A stretch of 64,000 nt of DNA from Streptomyces sp. NBC_00341 (lineage in GTDB: Bacteria; Actinomycetota; Actinomycetes; Streptomycetales; Streptomycetaceae): contig NZ_CP108002.1 in assembly GCF_041435055.1 (NCBI RefSeq), positions 2,728,001 through 2,792,000 of the forward strand, written 5' to 3'. Positions 25,374-32,831 of the stretch are shown here, one piece after another (position 1 is the first letter of the stretch; each line of letters begins with the position of its first letter). The translations under genes were made by a program, and so were the position numbers. The notes beneath the pieces are model-generated. The model worked only from the letters and a program-made list of their open reading frames with translations, did no database searches and had not been told where the DNA came from.

Positions 25374-27026
25374 GTGTCGATGCAGCCGAAGGAGCCGGGG
25401 GAGATCCCGCCGGAGACGGTGCGGGTCGCGCGGGCCGCGTTCCCGAGGGGGAGTCTGGCGATCCGGGTCCGGGACGAGCTGGGGCCGTTGTTCACCGACG
25501 AGCAGTTCGCGGATTTGTTCCCGGCGCGGGGAAGGGCGGCCTGGTCGCCGGGGCGGCTGGCGTTGGTGGTGCTCTTGCAGTTCGCCGAGGGCCTGACCGA
25601 CCGGCAGGCCGCGGAGGCGGTGCGGGCCCGTATTGACTGGAAGTTCGCGCTGGGGCTGGAGCTAACTGATCCGGGCTTCGACTTCTCCGTGCTGTCGGAG
25701 TTCAGAGACCGCCTGGTCGGCGCGGATGGCGGTCGGTCGGTGTTGGACGGGATCTTGACCGCTGCCCAGAAGAAGGGACTGCTCAGCAAGGGTGGCAAGG
25801 CCCGGACGGACTCCACGCATGTGTTGTCCGCGGCGCGTGAGCTGAACTGGCTGGAGCTGGTTGGCGAGAGTCTGCGGGCGGCGCTGAACGCGGTGGCCCG
25901 CGCCGAACCGGACTGGCTGTGCGCGCATGTGCTGCCGGACTGGTTCACGCACTACGCGACCCGGATCGAGGACTCGCGTTTCCCTAAGTCCCAGGCCAAG
26001 CGGGTCGAGGTGGGGCGCCGGATCGGCGCGGACGGCATGCGTCTGCTGGAGATGGTCTGGACGGACAGCACACCCTTGACGCTTCGGGCATTGCCGGAGG
26101 TGGATTTCCTGCGGCACCTGTGGGTCCAGCACTTCCACCTGGTGGAGGGCGAGGTGGAACGGCGGGACCCAAAAGACCGGCCGCCGGGCGCGAAACGCCT
26201 GGTCACCCCCTATGACCCCGAGGCCAGGGGCAGTGTGAAGCGTGACACTTTCTGGGACGGCTTCAAGGTCCATCTCACCGAGACGTGCGAGCCGGAGACG
26301 GTGCACCTGATCACGAACGTGGCCACCACCGTCGCCACGGTCCCCGACGACCGGATGGCCGCTGTGGTCCATGCCGGCCTCGCGGAGCGGGATCTGCTGC
26401 CCGACGAACACTGGGTCGACACCGGCTATGCCAACGGCGGCGCGCTGGTCGCCGCCCGCCGTGAATACCGGGTCGCGCTGCACGGTCCGCTGAAGTCCGT
26501 GACCGTTCCGCACGCCCGTGGCGAGGCCACCTTCGGGCAGGACGCGTTCACCATCGACTGGGACAACCAGCATGTGACCTGCCCGAACGGCATCACCAGC
26601 ACCCAGTGGCACCAACGCCGTTCGGAAACCCGGCTGCCCACCATTCGGGTCCGGTTCTCCCCCGCGGACTGCCGCACATGTCCCCAACTGCGGCAATGCG
26701 TCAACTCCCCGAACGCCCAGCGCCGCGAGATCAACCTCAGGCCCCACGACGAATACGAAGCACTTCAGCAGGCCCGGAGACTCCAGGAAACCGACGAGTG
26801 GAAGGACCGCTACAAGATCCGTGCCGGAGTCGAAGGGACCATCTCCCAAGCAGTGCAAGCCTGCGGCCTGCGCCGATCCCGCTACCGCGGCCTACCGAAG
26901 ACCAGCCTCCAGCACCAGCTGACCGGCGCCGCGGTCAACCTCATCCGCATCAATGCATGGCTCACCGGCACACCCCACGCACGCACCCGCACCAGCCCCC
27001 TGGCAGCACTTCGCCCCGCCGCATAA
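25374..27026 (+). CDS. IS1182-family transposase
   Basis: This DDE transposase has 550 residues. The N-terminal region reads PPETVRVARAAFPRGSLAIRVRDELGPLFTDEQFADLF, typical of the IS1182/DUF772-type domain. The candidate catalytic residues are the Asp in ARTDSTHVLSAAREL, the Asp in HWVDTGYANGG and the Glu in RAGVEGTISQAVQACGLRRSRYRG. A cysteine pair region FSPADCRTCPQLRQCVN lies between the last two. GTG at 25374 gives the family-typical MSMQP start with GGGTGGG upstream; ATG at 25359 is also possible. The open frame further left runs through the hairpin and is not coding. No frameshift or stop is seen. Confidence 0.93.
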   Translation: MSMQPKEPGEIPPETVRVARAAFPRGSLAIRVRDELGPLFTDEQFADLFPARGRAAWSPGRLALVVLLQFAEGLTDRQAAEAVRARIDWKFALGLELTDPGFDFSVLSEFRDRLVGADGGRSVLDGILTAAQKKGLLSKGGKARTDSTHVLSAARELNWLELVGESLRAALNAVARAEPDWLCAHVLPDWFTHYATRIEDSRFPKSQAKRVEVGRRIGADGMRLLEMVWTDSTPLTLRALPEVDFLRHLWVQHFHLVEGEVERRDPKDRPPGAKRLVTPYDPEARGSVKRDTFWDGFKVHLTETCEPETVHLITNVATTVATVPDDRMAAVVHAGLAERDLLPDEHWVDTGYANGGALVAARREYRVALHGPLKSVTVPHARGEATFGQDAFTIDWDNQHVTCPNGITSTQWHQRRSETRLPTIRVRFSPADCRTCPQLRQCVNSPNAQRREINLRPHDEYEALQQARRLQETDEWKDRYKIRAGVEGTISQAVQACGLRRSRYRGLPKTSLQHQLTGAAVNLIRINAWLTGTPHARTRTSPLAALRPAA

Positions 27027-27049
27027 CGACGGGGCGAAGTGCTGCCAGG
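26999..27049. terminator. Transposase terminator inside the IS
   Basis: Perfect 20-bp arms (cctggcagcacttcgccccg and its complement) with an 11-base loop straddle the transposase stop codon at 27024-27026. Confidence 0.85.
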
Positions 27050-27069
27050 CCCGAATTAACCAACAGCGT

Positions 27070-27094
27070 CCGGGGTTTCCCGGGCCGGGCCTTC
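27070..27094. terminator. Right target duplication and right half of the IS-split hairpin
   Basis: ccggggtttcccg (27070-27082) duplicates 25266-25278, followed by ggccgggccttc (27083-27094), the complement of the left arm. It lies 53 bases past the stop of the LysE-family gene. Confidence 0.8.
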
Positions 27095-27147
27095 GTCATC
27101 GAGCTGTCACCCGGCCGGAGCCGGACGGTGTCACTCCCGTCTCCTCG

Positions 27148-27810
27148 TCAGGTGCTCTCCACAGCCAGGCCCGCAGCGAATCCGAGCAGCGCGAGGCCGC
27201 TCGCCTGTTCCGTACGGCGCCGGAAGGACGGCCTCCGGAGCCGCTCGCCCAGCGCGGCGGCTGCGCCGCTGACCACCCAGTACCACACGGCCAGTTCCAT
27301 GACGTCGATCGCGGTGAACAGCAGCGTGGAGCCGAACACGGGTGACCCGTGCGGAAGGAACTGGGGGACGAGGCTCATATAGAAGACCCCGGCCTTGGGG
27401 TTGAGCAGGTTCGTCCCGAGGCCGGAGCGGAAGGCGGCCATCCGCCCGTCCGGGATCTCGTCCGGGGCCGTGCTGTCCCCGTCCCCGTCACAGGGGCGGC
27501 GTCTGGTCCGCCACAATGCCGAGGCGCCCAGCCAGGCCAAGTAGCAGGCACCGGCAATCCGCACTCCGTCGTAGGCGATGTGGGACGCGGTCAGCAGGGC
27601 CGTCAGCCCGACTGCGGCAGCCAGACCCCACACGAGGCACCCCAGCAGGATGCCCAGCGCGGCGGCGCGTCCCGCCTTCCGGCCGTGCGCGAGGGAGGCC
27701 CGCAGCACCAACAACGTGTCGAGACCGGGGGTGATGTTGACGAGGGCGGCGACACCGGCGAACACAAGGACGGCAGTGAGCATGGGGGGAGGCTGGAGGA
27801 AGCTGCTCAC
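27148..27810 (-). CDS. LysE/RhtB family exporter
   Basis: The 220-residue inner-membrane protein has the family layout of about six hydrophobic segments. Diagnostic segments are VNITPGLDTLLVLRASLAHGRKAGRAAALGILLGCLVWG near residues 24-62, AYDGVRIAGACYLAWLGASAL, and FRSGLGTNLLNPKAGVFYMSLVPQFL in the second half. A charged loop (CDGDGDSTAPDEIPDGR) separates the halves. Family members export amino acids or similar small molecules; the substrate is not predictable. GTG at 27810 gives full length and has AGGAG close upstream; ATG at 27783 is an alternative. It sits between the two radical-SAM partner genes, on the same strand. Confidence 0.85.
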   Translation of the reverse strand: MSSFLQPPPMLTAVLVFAGVAALVNITPGLDTLLVLRASLAHGRKAGRAAALGILLGCLVWGLAAAVGLTALLTASHIAYDGVRIAGACYLAWLGASALWRTRRRPCDGDGDSTAPDEIPDGRMAAFRSGLGTNLLNPKAGVFYMSLVPQFLPHGSPVFGSTLLFTAIDVMELAVWYWVVSGAAAALGERLRRPSFRRRTEQASGLALLGFAAGLAVEST

Positions 27811-27910
27811 GCTCCTCGGCCCCGAGCCCGGCGAAGGATCTCGGCACGCTCGGCGTCGGTCGTGCCGACGGACGCCTCAGGCGTCCGCCGGATGTCGTCT
27901 CCCCTGGTCG

Positions 27911-29839
27911 CTAGGGCTTCTTGACCGTCAGCGGGAGGAGCTTCTTGCCCGTCGGGCCGATCTGGATGTCGAGGTCCAGCTGCGGGCACACGCCGCAGTC
28001 GAAGCACGGGGTCCAGCGGCAGTCCTCGACCTCGGTCTCGTCGAGCGAGTCCTGCCAGTCCTCCCACAGCCAGTCCTTGTCGAGGCCGGAGTCCAGGTGG
28101 TCCCAGGGCAGGACCTCCTCGTACGTCCGCTCGCGGGTGGTGTACCAGTCGACGTCGACACCGAAGCCGGGCAGCGTCTTCTGCGCGCTCTTCATCCACA
28201 GGTCGTAGCTGAAGTGCTCGCGCCATCCGTCGAAGCGGCCGCCCGCCTCGTAGACGGCGCGGATGACGGAACCGACCCGGCGGTCGCCGCGGGAGAGCAG
28301 GCCCTCGACGATGCCGGGCTTGCCGTCGTGGTACCGGAAGCCGATCGAGCGGCCGTACTTCTTGTCGCCGCGGATCTTGTCCCGGAGCTTGGCCAGCCGG
28401 GCGTCGGTCTCCTCGACGCCGAGCTGCGGGGCCCACTGGAACGGGGTGTGCGGCTTGGGTACGAAACCGCCGATGGAGACGGTGCAGCGGATGTCGTTCT
28501 GCCCGGAGACCTCGCGGCCCTTGGCGATGACGTTGACCGCCATGTCGCCGATCTGCAGGACGTCCTCGTCGGTCTCGGTGGGCAGACCGCACATGAAGTA
28601 CAGCTTCACCTGCCGCCAGCCGTTGCCGTACGCGGTGGAGACGGTCCGGATCAGGTCCTCCTCCGAGACCATCTTGTTGATGACCTTGCGCATCCGCTCG
28701 GAGCCGCCCTCGGGGGCGAAGGTGAGACCGGAGCGGCGGCCGTTGCGGGTCAGCTCGTTGGCCAGGTCCACGTTGAACGCGTCGACGCGGGTGGAGGGCA
28801 GCGAGAGCCCGATCTTGTCGTCCGTGTAGCGGTCGGCCAGGCCCTTGGCGATGTCACCGATCTCGCTGTGGTCCGCGGAGGAGAGCGAGAGCAGGCCGAC
28901 CTCCTCGAAACCGGTCGCCTTGAGGCCCTTCTCCACCATCTCGCCGATGCCGGTGATGCTTCGCTCCCGCACGGGGCGCGTGATCATGCCGGCCTGGCAG
29001 AAACGGCAGCCGCGGGTGCAGCCGCGGAAGATCTCCACGGACATCCGCTCGTGGACGGTCTCGGCGAGCGGGACGAGCGGCTGCTTGGGGTAGGGCCACT
29101 CGTCGAGGTCCATGACCGTGTGCTTCGAAACGCGCCACGGCACGCCCGACTTGTTCGGCACGACGCGGCCGATGCGGCCGTCCGGGAGGTACTCCACGTC
29201 GTAGAAGCCGGGGACGTACACGCCGCCGGTCTTCGCGAGGCGGAAGAGCACCTCCTCGCGGCCGCCGGGGCGGCCCTCGGCCTTCCAGGCGCGGACGATC
29301 TCGGTGATCTCCAGGACGGCCTGCTCGCCGTCGCCGATGACCGCGCAGTCGATGAACTCCGCGATCGGCTCGGGGTTGAACGCGGCGTGGCCGCCCGCGA
29401 GCACGATCGGGTCGTCGAGGCCGCGGTCCTTGGCGGCCAGCGGAATGCCGGCCAGGTCCAGGGCGGTGAGCATGTTGGTGTAGCCGAGCTCGGTGGAGAA
29501 GCTCAGCCCGAAGACGTCGAACGCCTTGACCGGGCGGTGTCCGTCCACCGTGAACTGGGGCACCTTGTGCTCGCGCATCAGCTCCTCAAGGTCCGGCCAG
29601 ACGCTGTAGGTGCGCTCCGCGAGGACGCCCTGGCGCTCGTTGAGCACCTCGTAGAGGATCATGACGCCCTGGTTGGGGAGTCCGACCTCGTACGCGTCCG
29701 GGTACATCAGCGCCCAGCGGACGTCGCACTCGTCCCACGGCTTGACGGTGGAGTTGAGCTCACCGCCGACGTACTGGATGGGCTTCTGCACATGCGGGAG
29801 CAGAGCTTCGAGCTGTGGGAAGACCGAATCGACAGACAT
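27911..29839 (-). CDS. TIGR03960 family B12-binding radical SAM protein
   Basis: The 642-residue protein has an N-terminal cobalamin-binding-like region (MYPDAYEVGLPNQGVMILYEVLN, then FDVFGLSFSTELGYTNML). The radical SAM core follows with the iron-sulfur motif CTRGCRFC at about residues 273-280, inside VEIFRGCTRGCRFCQAGMITRPVRERS. A C-terminal cysteine motif CRWTPCFDCGVC may bind a second cluster. The reaction is not established; the family occurs widely in actinobacteria with its TIGR03936 partner. ATG at 29839 is chosen because the upstream frame lies in the CYTH-CHAD gene. Its partner is ~4 kb downstream here, separated by LysE, the IS and the PLGHG protein. Confidence 0.92.
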   Translation of the reverse strand: MSVDSVFPQLEALLPHVQKPIQYVGGELNSTVKPWDECDVRWALMYPDAYEVGLPNQGVMILYEVLNERQGVLAERTYSVWPDLEELMREHKVPQFTVDGHRPVKAFDVFGLSFSTELGYTNMLTALDLAGIPLAAKDRGLDDPIVLAGGHAAFNPEPIAEFIDCAVIGDGEQAVLEITEIVRAWKAEGRPGGREEVLFRLAKTGGVYVPGFYDVEYLPDGRIGRVVPNKSGVPWRVSKHTVMDLDEWPYPKQPLVPLAETVHERMSVEIFRGCTRGCRFCQAGMITRPVRERSITGIGEMVEKGLKATGFEEVGLLSLSSADHSEIGDIAKGLADRYTDDKIGLSLPSTRVDAFNVDLANELTRNGRRSGLTFAPEGGSERMRKVINKMVSEEDLIRTVSTAYGNGWRQVKLYFMCGLPTETDEDVLQIGDMAVNVIAKGREVSGQNDIRCTVSIGGFVPKPHTPFQWAPQLGVEETDARLAKLRDKIRGDKKYGRSIGFRYHDGKPGIVEGLLSRGDRRVGSVIRAVYEAGGRFDGWREHFSYDLWMKSAQKTLPGFGVDVDWYTTRERTYEEVLPWDHLDSGLDKDWLWEDWQDSLDETEVEDCRWTPCFDCGVCPQLDLDIQIGPTGKKLLPLTVKKP

Positions 29840-29889
29840 CGCGAACTTTCGAGAGCCGGCAAGGATGACCATCCAGCGTACCGCGACGC

Positions 29890-31425
29890 TCAGCTTTCCC
29901 GTGCCGCCCGGATCTCCGCCCCGGCTGCCGCGGCCCAGACCCCGGGCAGCTCCCGTTCGCGTGCCGCCGCCGTCCGCTCCTCCTGCCCGTACAGCAGCCC
30001 CCAGGTGAACGAGGGCTCGCCGGACAGCTGTGCCTGGACGGCGAGGGCGCGCAGGGCCTCGCGGGCCACCACGCTGTCCTGGTGGTCGCCCAGGACACCC
30101 TGGACGGCCTTCAGCCGCTTGGCGGACTTCCGGGCAGGTTTCCCGAGCGCGGGGCGGGCGGCCTCGGCCGCGTAGCGCGCGCGTTTCGCCGCCTTGCGCG
30201 CCTCGTGCAGGGCGACATCGCGCTCCGGTCCCGGTGGCAGCTCCAGGGCGTGGGCGATGCGGTGCGCGAGGCGCCGGTGGTCCTTGTGCAGGGCGCGCGG
30301 CAGCGCCTTGCCGGGCGGCTTCGCCGCGGCGGGCAGCAGGGGCGGGTCCGCCAGGAGCGCGTCCAGGGTCTCCAGCAACGTCAGGTAGCGGCTGCCGTCG
30401 AGTACGGCGACGGTGCGGCGGCGGGAGCCGGTGCGGCGGGCCACCGACCAGATCCGCAGCCGTCCCCGGACCGGTCCGAGGACCAGGGTGCGGGGCAGCC
30501 CGTCGAGCCGGGTGCGCAGCCGTTCGTCCAGGACCTCCTGGTCGCGGTCGATGCCGAGCTCCGCCGCGAGCCACTTCAGCTCGTCGGCCACCGGGCCGGT
30601 GACGGTGCGGTCGAGGATCTTCCGGTACGTCCTGAAGGCGCTGCGCAGTCTGCGGGTGGCGACCCGCATCCGGTGCACCGAGTCGGGCAGCCCGCGGCGC
30701 ACGGCCGGGTCGAGGGCGACGATCGCGGTGATCTGGTGCCGTACGTAGGCGAGGACGTGGTCGCCCGCGGTGTGCGGCCGGGACCTTCTGCCGGCCGGTT
30801 TCCGCTTCGGGCCGGTCTCGGCCAGTGCCCGCGCCAGTTTGGACGGCGACGCGGAGGGCCGCACCCCGGCCTTGCGGAGCCGCCGTTCGACGGCGTCGAG
30901 GAACGCCGGGTCGCCGTCGTCGGCGAGTTCGGCCTCGATCTCGGTCCAGGCGGTGCGGGCGGCGCGAGCGGTGCGGGCCCCGCCGCCGTGCAGCCGCTCG
31001 GCCCGGACCCGGTCCACGCTGACCTCGGCGAGCAGCACGCCATCAGGGCCGGTCAGGTGGTGGACGTCGCGCGCGGAGCGGAGCCGGACGACGGGGACGA
31101 CCGGGGCGTTACGGACCCGGGAGCGGATCAGTGCGGCGAGTTCGGGCGGCAGGGTGTCGGAGAGCGGGGCCCTGATCTCGTCGCGGATGCCGGTGGCGAC
31201 CGGGAGTTTGAGGTGCCAGCCGGGGTCTCCCCCACCGGTGCGGCGGCGCAGGGTGAGGGAGTCCGCCGCGAGCCGCAGGTCCTCGGTGTCGTAGTAGACG
31301 GCGTCGAGTTCGCTGACGCCCAGGTGGTCGACGGCCGAGACGCCGGCCACCCGGCTCAGGTCGGGCAGCCGGGTGGCCTCTGTGGCTTCGTACTTCCGCT
31401 CGATCTCGCGCTTCGAGTCCGCCAT
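29890..31425 (-). CDS. CYTH and CHAD domain protein
   Basis: The 511-residue protein has an N-terminal CYTH domain (residues 1-~200) with the ExExK-type motif REIERKYE at 6-13, SLTLRRRTGG and WHLKLPV, the fold of triphosphate hydrolases and class IV cyclases. The C-terminal CHAD domain (~225-500) is an Arg/His-rich helical domain, for example VHRMRVATRRLRSAFRTYRKIL, DVALHEARKAAKRARYAAEA and KRLKAVQGVLGDHQDSVVA. CHAD domains bind polyphosphate, so a role in polyphosphate or nucleotide metabolism is likely. It lies 50 bases upstream of the radical SAM gene on the same strand. A MITE-like element lies 13 bases before its start. Confidence 0.93.
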   Translation of the reverse strand: MADSKREIERKYEATEATRLPDLSRVAGVSAVDHLGVSELDAVYYDTEDLRLAADSLTLRRRTGGGDPGWHLKLPVATGIRDEIRAPLSDTLPPELAALIRSRVRNAPVVPVVRLRSARDVHHLTGPDGVLLAEVSVDRVRAERLHGGGARTARAARTAWTEIEAELADDGDPAFLDAVERRLRKAGVRPSASPSKLARALAETGPKRKPAGRRSRPHTAGDHVLAYVRHQITAIVALDPAVRRGLPDSVHRMRVATRRLRSAFRTYRKILDRTVTGPVADELKWLAAELGIDRDQEVLDERLRTRLDGLPRTLVLGPVRGRLRIWSVARRTGSRRRTVAVLDGSRYLTLLETLDALLADPPLLPAAAKPPGKALPRALHKDHRRLAHRIAHALELPPGPERDVALHEARKAAKRARYAAEAARPALGKPARKSAKRLKAVQGVLGDHQDSVVAREALRALAVQAQLSGEPSFTWGLLYGQEERTAAARERELPGVWAAAAGAEIRAARES

Positions 31426-31438
31426 GAGTCGAATCTAG

Positions 31439-31600
31439 AGGGTCTTTCGTTTGGATCAGGCTGGATCAGGGAGCGGGGCCTGGTGCCGTGCATCGCAAGG
31501 CGGAGGATTGAGGCAACGCGGAGCGTTGTTGATTGACGACAACGCCGCGAGGTGCGGTGCCAGGGCACGCGAGCCCAGCCTGATCCAAACGAGAGGCCCT
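31439..31600. mobile_element. MITE-like element 1, inserted in the rodA terminator hairpin
   Basis: This 162-bp non-coding element is bounded by 25-bp inverted arms (agggtctttcgtttggatca... and its complement, two mismatches). The core contains aaggcggagga, aacgcggagcgttg and gacgacaacgccg, which also occur in the same order in the element at 38742-38904, whose arms are different. It lies just downstream of the rodA stop (31641), where a terminator is expected, so the arms are probably the terminator stem and the core the insert. Confidence 0.75.
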
Positions 31601-31640
31601 AAACGCGATGTCCGTACTTGGGCAGGGGACCCGTAACGGC

Positions 31641-32831
31641 TCAGGCCGTTATCGGCCGTTGCACCCTGATCGACTGGAGCAGTCCGATGGCCACCCAGAT
31701 GGCGAACATCGAGGACCCTCCGTAGGAGACGAACGGCAGTGGCAGTCCGGCGACCGGCATGATGCCGAGCGTCATGCCGATGTTCTCGAAGGCCTGGAAG
31801 GCGAACCAGGCGATGATTCCGGCGGCGACGATCGTGCCGTACAGCTCGGTGGTCTCCCGGGCGATGCGGCAGGCGCGCCACAGGATGACGCCGAGCAGGA
31901 CCAGGATCAGTCCGGCGCCGAGGAAGCCGAGCTCCTCGCCCGCGACGGTGAAGACGAAGTCGGTCTGCTGCTCGGGGACGAACTGGCCGGTGGTCTGGGT
32001 GCCCTGGAAGAGGCCGGTGCCGGAGAGTCCGCCGGAGCCGATCGCGATGCGGGCCTGGTTGGTGTTGTAGCCCACGCCGGCCGGGTCGAGCGCCGGGTTG
32101 GCGAAGGCCGCGAACCGGGCGATCTGGTAGTCGTCGAGGAGCCCGAGCTGCCAGATGGCGACGGCGCCCGCGGTGCCCGCGCCGAGGAGTCCGAAGATCC
32201 AGCGGTTGGACGCCCCGGAGGCGAGCAGCACGCCGAGCACGATCACGACCATGACCATCACGGAACCGAGGTCCGGCATGCCCATGACGACGATCATCGG
32301 GAGCGCCGCCAGGCCGAGGGCCTTGGCGACGGTCCGGTGGTCGGGGTGCGGCTGGTCGCCCGCGTCGACCCGGGCGGCGAGCAGCATCGCCATGCCGAGG
32401 ATGATCGTGATCTTGGTGAACTCGGAGGGCTGGAGCGAGAAGCCGCCGGGCAGCAGGATCCAGGCGTGGGCGCCGTTGACGGTGGCGCCGAGCGGGGTGA
32501 GGACCGCCATCACGAGGAGTACGGACAGGCCGTACAGGACCGGCACCGCGCCGCGCAGGGTGCGGTGGCCGAGCCAGATCGTGCCGACCATCAGGGCGAA
32601 GCCGATGCCGGTGTTGAGGGCGTGCCGGAAGAGGAAGTAGTACGGGTCGCCGTGGGTGAGCGAATCCCGCCCCCTGGTGGCCGAGTAGACCAGTATCGAG
32701 CCGATGAGCGAGAGCGCGACCGCGGACCCGAGCAGCGGCCAGTCGAGCCGGCGGACCACGGAGTCCCGGGCGGTGAACCGGCCCCAGGCCGAGCGCTCGG
32801 GGGCGTACCGCTGGACGGAGAAACCGGCCAT
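31641..32831 (-). CDS. rodA: FtsW/RodA/SpoVE family peptidoglycan glycosyltransferase (RodA/Sfr)
   Basis: This 396-residue SEDS protein polymerises lipid II and pairs with the class B PBP encoded directly upstream. It has about ten membrane segments. Family motifs include WILLPGGFSLQPSEFTKI, NTNQARIAIGSGGLSGTGLFQG, FVFTVAGEELGFLGAG, and GIMPVAGLPLPFVSYGGSS near the C-terminus. The ATG at 32831 overlaps the PBP2 stop (TGATG), implying coupled translation. In Streptomyces this gene acts with mreBCD in spore wall thickening. Its terminator carries MITE-like element 1. Confidence 0.96.
   Translation of the reverse strand: MAGFSVQRYAPERSAWGRFTARDSVVRRLDWPLLGSAVALSLIGSILVYSATRGRDSLTHGDPYYFLFRHALNTGIGFALMVGTIWLGHRTLRGAVPVLYGLSVLLVMAVLTPLGATVNGAHAWILLPGGFSLQPSEFTKITIILGMAMLLAARVDAGDQPHPDHRTVAKALGLAALPMIVVMGMPDLGSVMVMVVIVLGVLLASGASNRWIFGLLGAGTAGAVAIWQLGLLDDYQIARFAAFANPALDPAGVGYNTNQARIAIGSGGLSGTGLFQGTQTTGQFVPEQQTDFVFTVAGEELGFLGAGLILVLLGVILWRACRIARETTELYGTIVAAGIIAWFAFQAFENIGMTLGIMPVAGLPLPFVSYGGSSMFAIWVAIGLLQSIRVQRPITA

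Larger units (their letters stand above)
25279..27069 (+). mobile_element. Complete IS1182-family insertion sequence
   Basis: The 1791-bp element has perfect 24-bp terminal inverted repeats (starting acgctgttggttaattcggg) and 13-bp direct target repeats ccggggtttcccg on both sides. It contains one intact transposase gene, an 18-bp-stem hairpin near the left end (25309-25351) and a 20-bp-stem hairpin over the transposase stop. The hairpins probably block incoming transcription and end the transposase transcript. Intact ends and an intact gene suggest a recent insertion. Confidence 0.93.
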
